A stretch of DNA of 64,000 nucleotides, from the NCBI GenBank assembly GCA_937980205.1, contig CALJKW010000013.1, forward strand, positions 124,001 to 188,000. Direction: 5' to 3'. The DNA comes from an uncultured Myxococcales bacterium. GTDB lineage: Bacteria > Myxococcota > Myxococcia > Myxococcales > Myxococcaceae. The translations under genes were made by a program, and so were the position numbers. This document shows positions 62,965 through 64,000 of the stretch, piece by piece (positions within the stretch are counted from its first letter, which is position 1; each line of letters opens with the position of its first letter). Under the pieces are notes generated by a model that was given only the letters and a program-made list of their open reading frames with translations, did not search any database and was not told where the DNA came from.

Positions 62965-63087
62965 TTGAAGAACGAAACGCCCCGCCCGCAACCCGACGAC
63001 TGGGTGGCCTGGCTGTGGCTGCAGGTGGTGCTCGCCGGAGCGGCGCTCCTCATCGGACTGGCGGTGGCGCATGAGCGTTGCGGTTAG
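62965..63087 (+). CDS. Possible 40-residue membrane peptide
   Basis: TTG start at 62965 with AAGGA ten bases upstream. The product has a charged head (MKNETPRPQPDD) and one membrane helix (WVAWLWLQVVLAGAALLIGLAVA), ending HERCG. It overlaps the antiporter start by 17 bases, so the two may be translated together. An ATG at 62958 opens another frame that ends as ATGA on the antiporter start, but that product looks noncoding. Confidence 0.5.
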   Translation: MKNETPRPQPDDWVAWLWLQVVLAGAALLIGLAVAHERCG

Positions 63088-64000
63088 CCCGCACCACTTC
63101 CTCCAGGCGCTCGCGGTCGTGCTGTGCGTCGCCGCGGTCACGACCGTCATCTTCCAGCGGCTCAAGCAGCCGGTCATCCTGGGCTACCTCATCGCCGGGC
63201 TCATCGTCGGCCCGCACACTCCGGTGCCGCTGGTGGCCGACCAGCACGTCATCGAGCTGCTGTCGGAGCTCGGCGTCATCTTGCTGATGTTCTCGCTCGG
63301 CCTCGAGTTCTCGCTGCGCAAGCTGCTCGCGGTCGGCGCGGTCGCCGGCATCACCGCCGTCATTCAGTGCAGCGTGATGGTCTGGCTCGGCTTCGCGGTG
63401 GGCCGCCTCTTCGACTGGACCACCGCCGAGAGCGTCTTCGCCGGGGCCGCCATCGCCATCTCGAGCACCACCATCATCGCGAAGGCGTTCGAGGAGCAGG
63501 GCATCAAGGGCCGCATCCGCGAGCTGGTCGTCGGCGTGCTGGTGGTCGAGGACCTCATCGCCATCATGCTGATGGCGGTGCTCACCGCGCTGTACACCGG
63601 CAAAGAGCTCTCGGCCCGCGAGCTGGCGGGCACCGCCGGCAAGCTGATCGCGTTCCTGATCGGGCTCGTCGGCCTGGGCCTGTTCGTGGTGCCGCGCGCG
63701 GTGCGCGCCATCGTGAAGCTCAACCGCCCGGAGACGACCGTCGTCGCCAGCATCGGCATCTGCTTCGCGGTGGCGCTCCTCGCGCAGTCGTTCGGCTACT
63801 CGGTCGCGCTGGGGGCCTTTCTCGCCGGCTCGCTGGTCGCCGAGTCGGGCCACGACAAGGAGATCGAGCACCTCGTCCAGCCGGTGCGCGACGTGTTCGC
63901 CGCCATCTTCTTCGTCTCGGTCGGCATGCTCATCGACCCCATCCTCGTGCGCGAGCACTGGGCGGCGGTGCTCGTGATGACGGTCGTGGTCATCGTCGGC
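63071..64000 (+). CDS. Cation/proton antiporter of the KefB/CPA2 type, cut by the window edge
   Basis: At least 310 residues; the frame is open to the window end. The N-terminus has CPA2 features: VIFQRLKQPVILGYLIAGLIVGPHTP, ELGVILLMFSLGLEFSLRKL, AIAISSTTIIAKAFEEQGI, and the ion-site region VVGVLVVEDLIAIMLMAVL. Seven to nine membrane helices are present so far. It probably exchanges K+ or Na+ for protons; whether a TrkA-type domain follows cannot be seen. Confidence 0.9.
   Translation, partial: MSVAVSPHHFLQALAVVLCVAAVTTVIFQRLKQPVILGYLIAGLIVGPHTPVPLVADQHVIELLSELGVILLMFSLGLEFSLRKLLAVGAVAGITAVIQCSVMVWLGFAVGRLFDWTTAESVFAGAAIAISSTTIIAKAFEEQGIKGRIRELVVGVLVVEDLIAIMLMAVLTALYTGKELSARELAGTAGKLIAFLIGLVGLGLFVVPRAVRAIVKLNRPETTVVASIGICFAVALLAQSFGYSVALGAFLAGSLVAESGHDKEIEHLVQPVRDVFAAIFFVSVGMLIDPILVREHWAAVLVMTVVVIVG

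Overview
The window is about 64 kb of very GC-rich DNA, and its gene content points to a myxobacterium or close relative (Myxococcota). The evidence is four Ser/Thr protein kinases, an FHA-domain sigma-54 activator, many lipoproteins with Gly/Ser-rich linkers, an ELWxxDGT-repeat protein ending in a MYXO-CTERM-like tail, many single-domain response regulators and a DUF1501 gene set. No rRNA, tRNA, CRISPR array, transposase or phage gene was seen. High GC gives almost every real gene long open frames on the other strand; the annotation keeps the frame with recognisable domains, signal peptides and start/stop coupling.

Layout. 0-5 kb: the end of a truncated gene, a cytosolic Ser/Thr kinase and two divergent lipoproteins. 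Two related tandem-repeat elements lie in the gaps between convergent genes at about 1.77-2.03 kb and 5.23-5.38 kb. 5.4-13.7 kb: one 2761-residue surface lipoprotein with Ig-like repeats. 13.8-17.2 kb: a quinone-oxidoreductase-like enzyme, a Cys-rich repeat lipoprotein and a 5'-3' exonuclease. 17.5-19.5 kb: mreB and a membrane protein. 19.5-23.9 kb: a three-gene operon of a DUF1549/DUF1585-like haem protein, a haem-motif lipoprotein and a Tat-exported DUF1501 protein. 24.2-27.6 kb: a zinc-ribbon Ser/Thr kinase downstream of an FHA sigma-54 activator. 27.8-31.8 kb: a protease-like protein without catalytic residues and livM-livG-livF. 31.8-36.1 kb: a palindromic element covering two stop codons, a PEGA protein, a small coiled-coil protein and the ELW-repeat protein. 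36.1-40.7 kb: a fully overlapping sulfate-uptake and cysteine-synthesis operon, sbp-cysT-cysW-cysA-cysK.

41-58 kb is a dense signalling region. It holds two more Ser/Thr kinases (one with a PilZ-like N-terminus), two histidine kinases, a REC-GAF-histidine kinase, five stand-alone receiver proteins, two STAS-like proteins, an FHA protein, a FecR lipoprotein, a B12-binding radical SAM enzyme and a phosphate permease. Several of its intergenic gaps carry short GTTACC/GGTAAC-type palindromes.

58.3-62.6 kb is a compact five-gene set: GNAT, FkbH-like HAD enzyme, acyl carrier protein, MaoC-like dehydratase and polysaccharide deacetylase. I infer that it makes an ACP-bound acyl group and modifies a glycan. 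The window ends with a small secreted protein, a 40-residue membrane peptide and the start of a KefB-type cation/proton antiporter cut by the window edge.

The best candidates for something undescribed are the composite repeat element between convergent genes, the FkbH/ACP/MaoC/GNAT/deacetylase cluster, and the cluster of output-less receivers with STAS proteins and shared palindromes.
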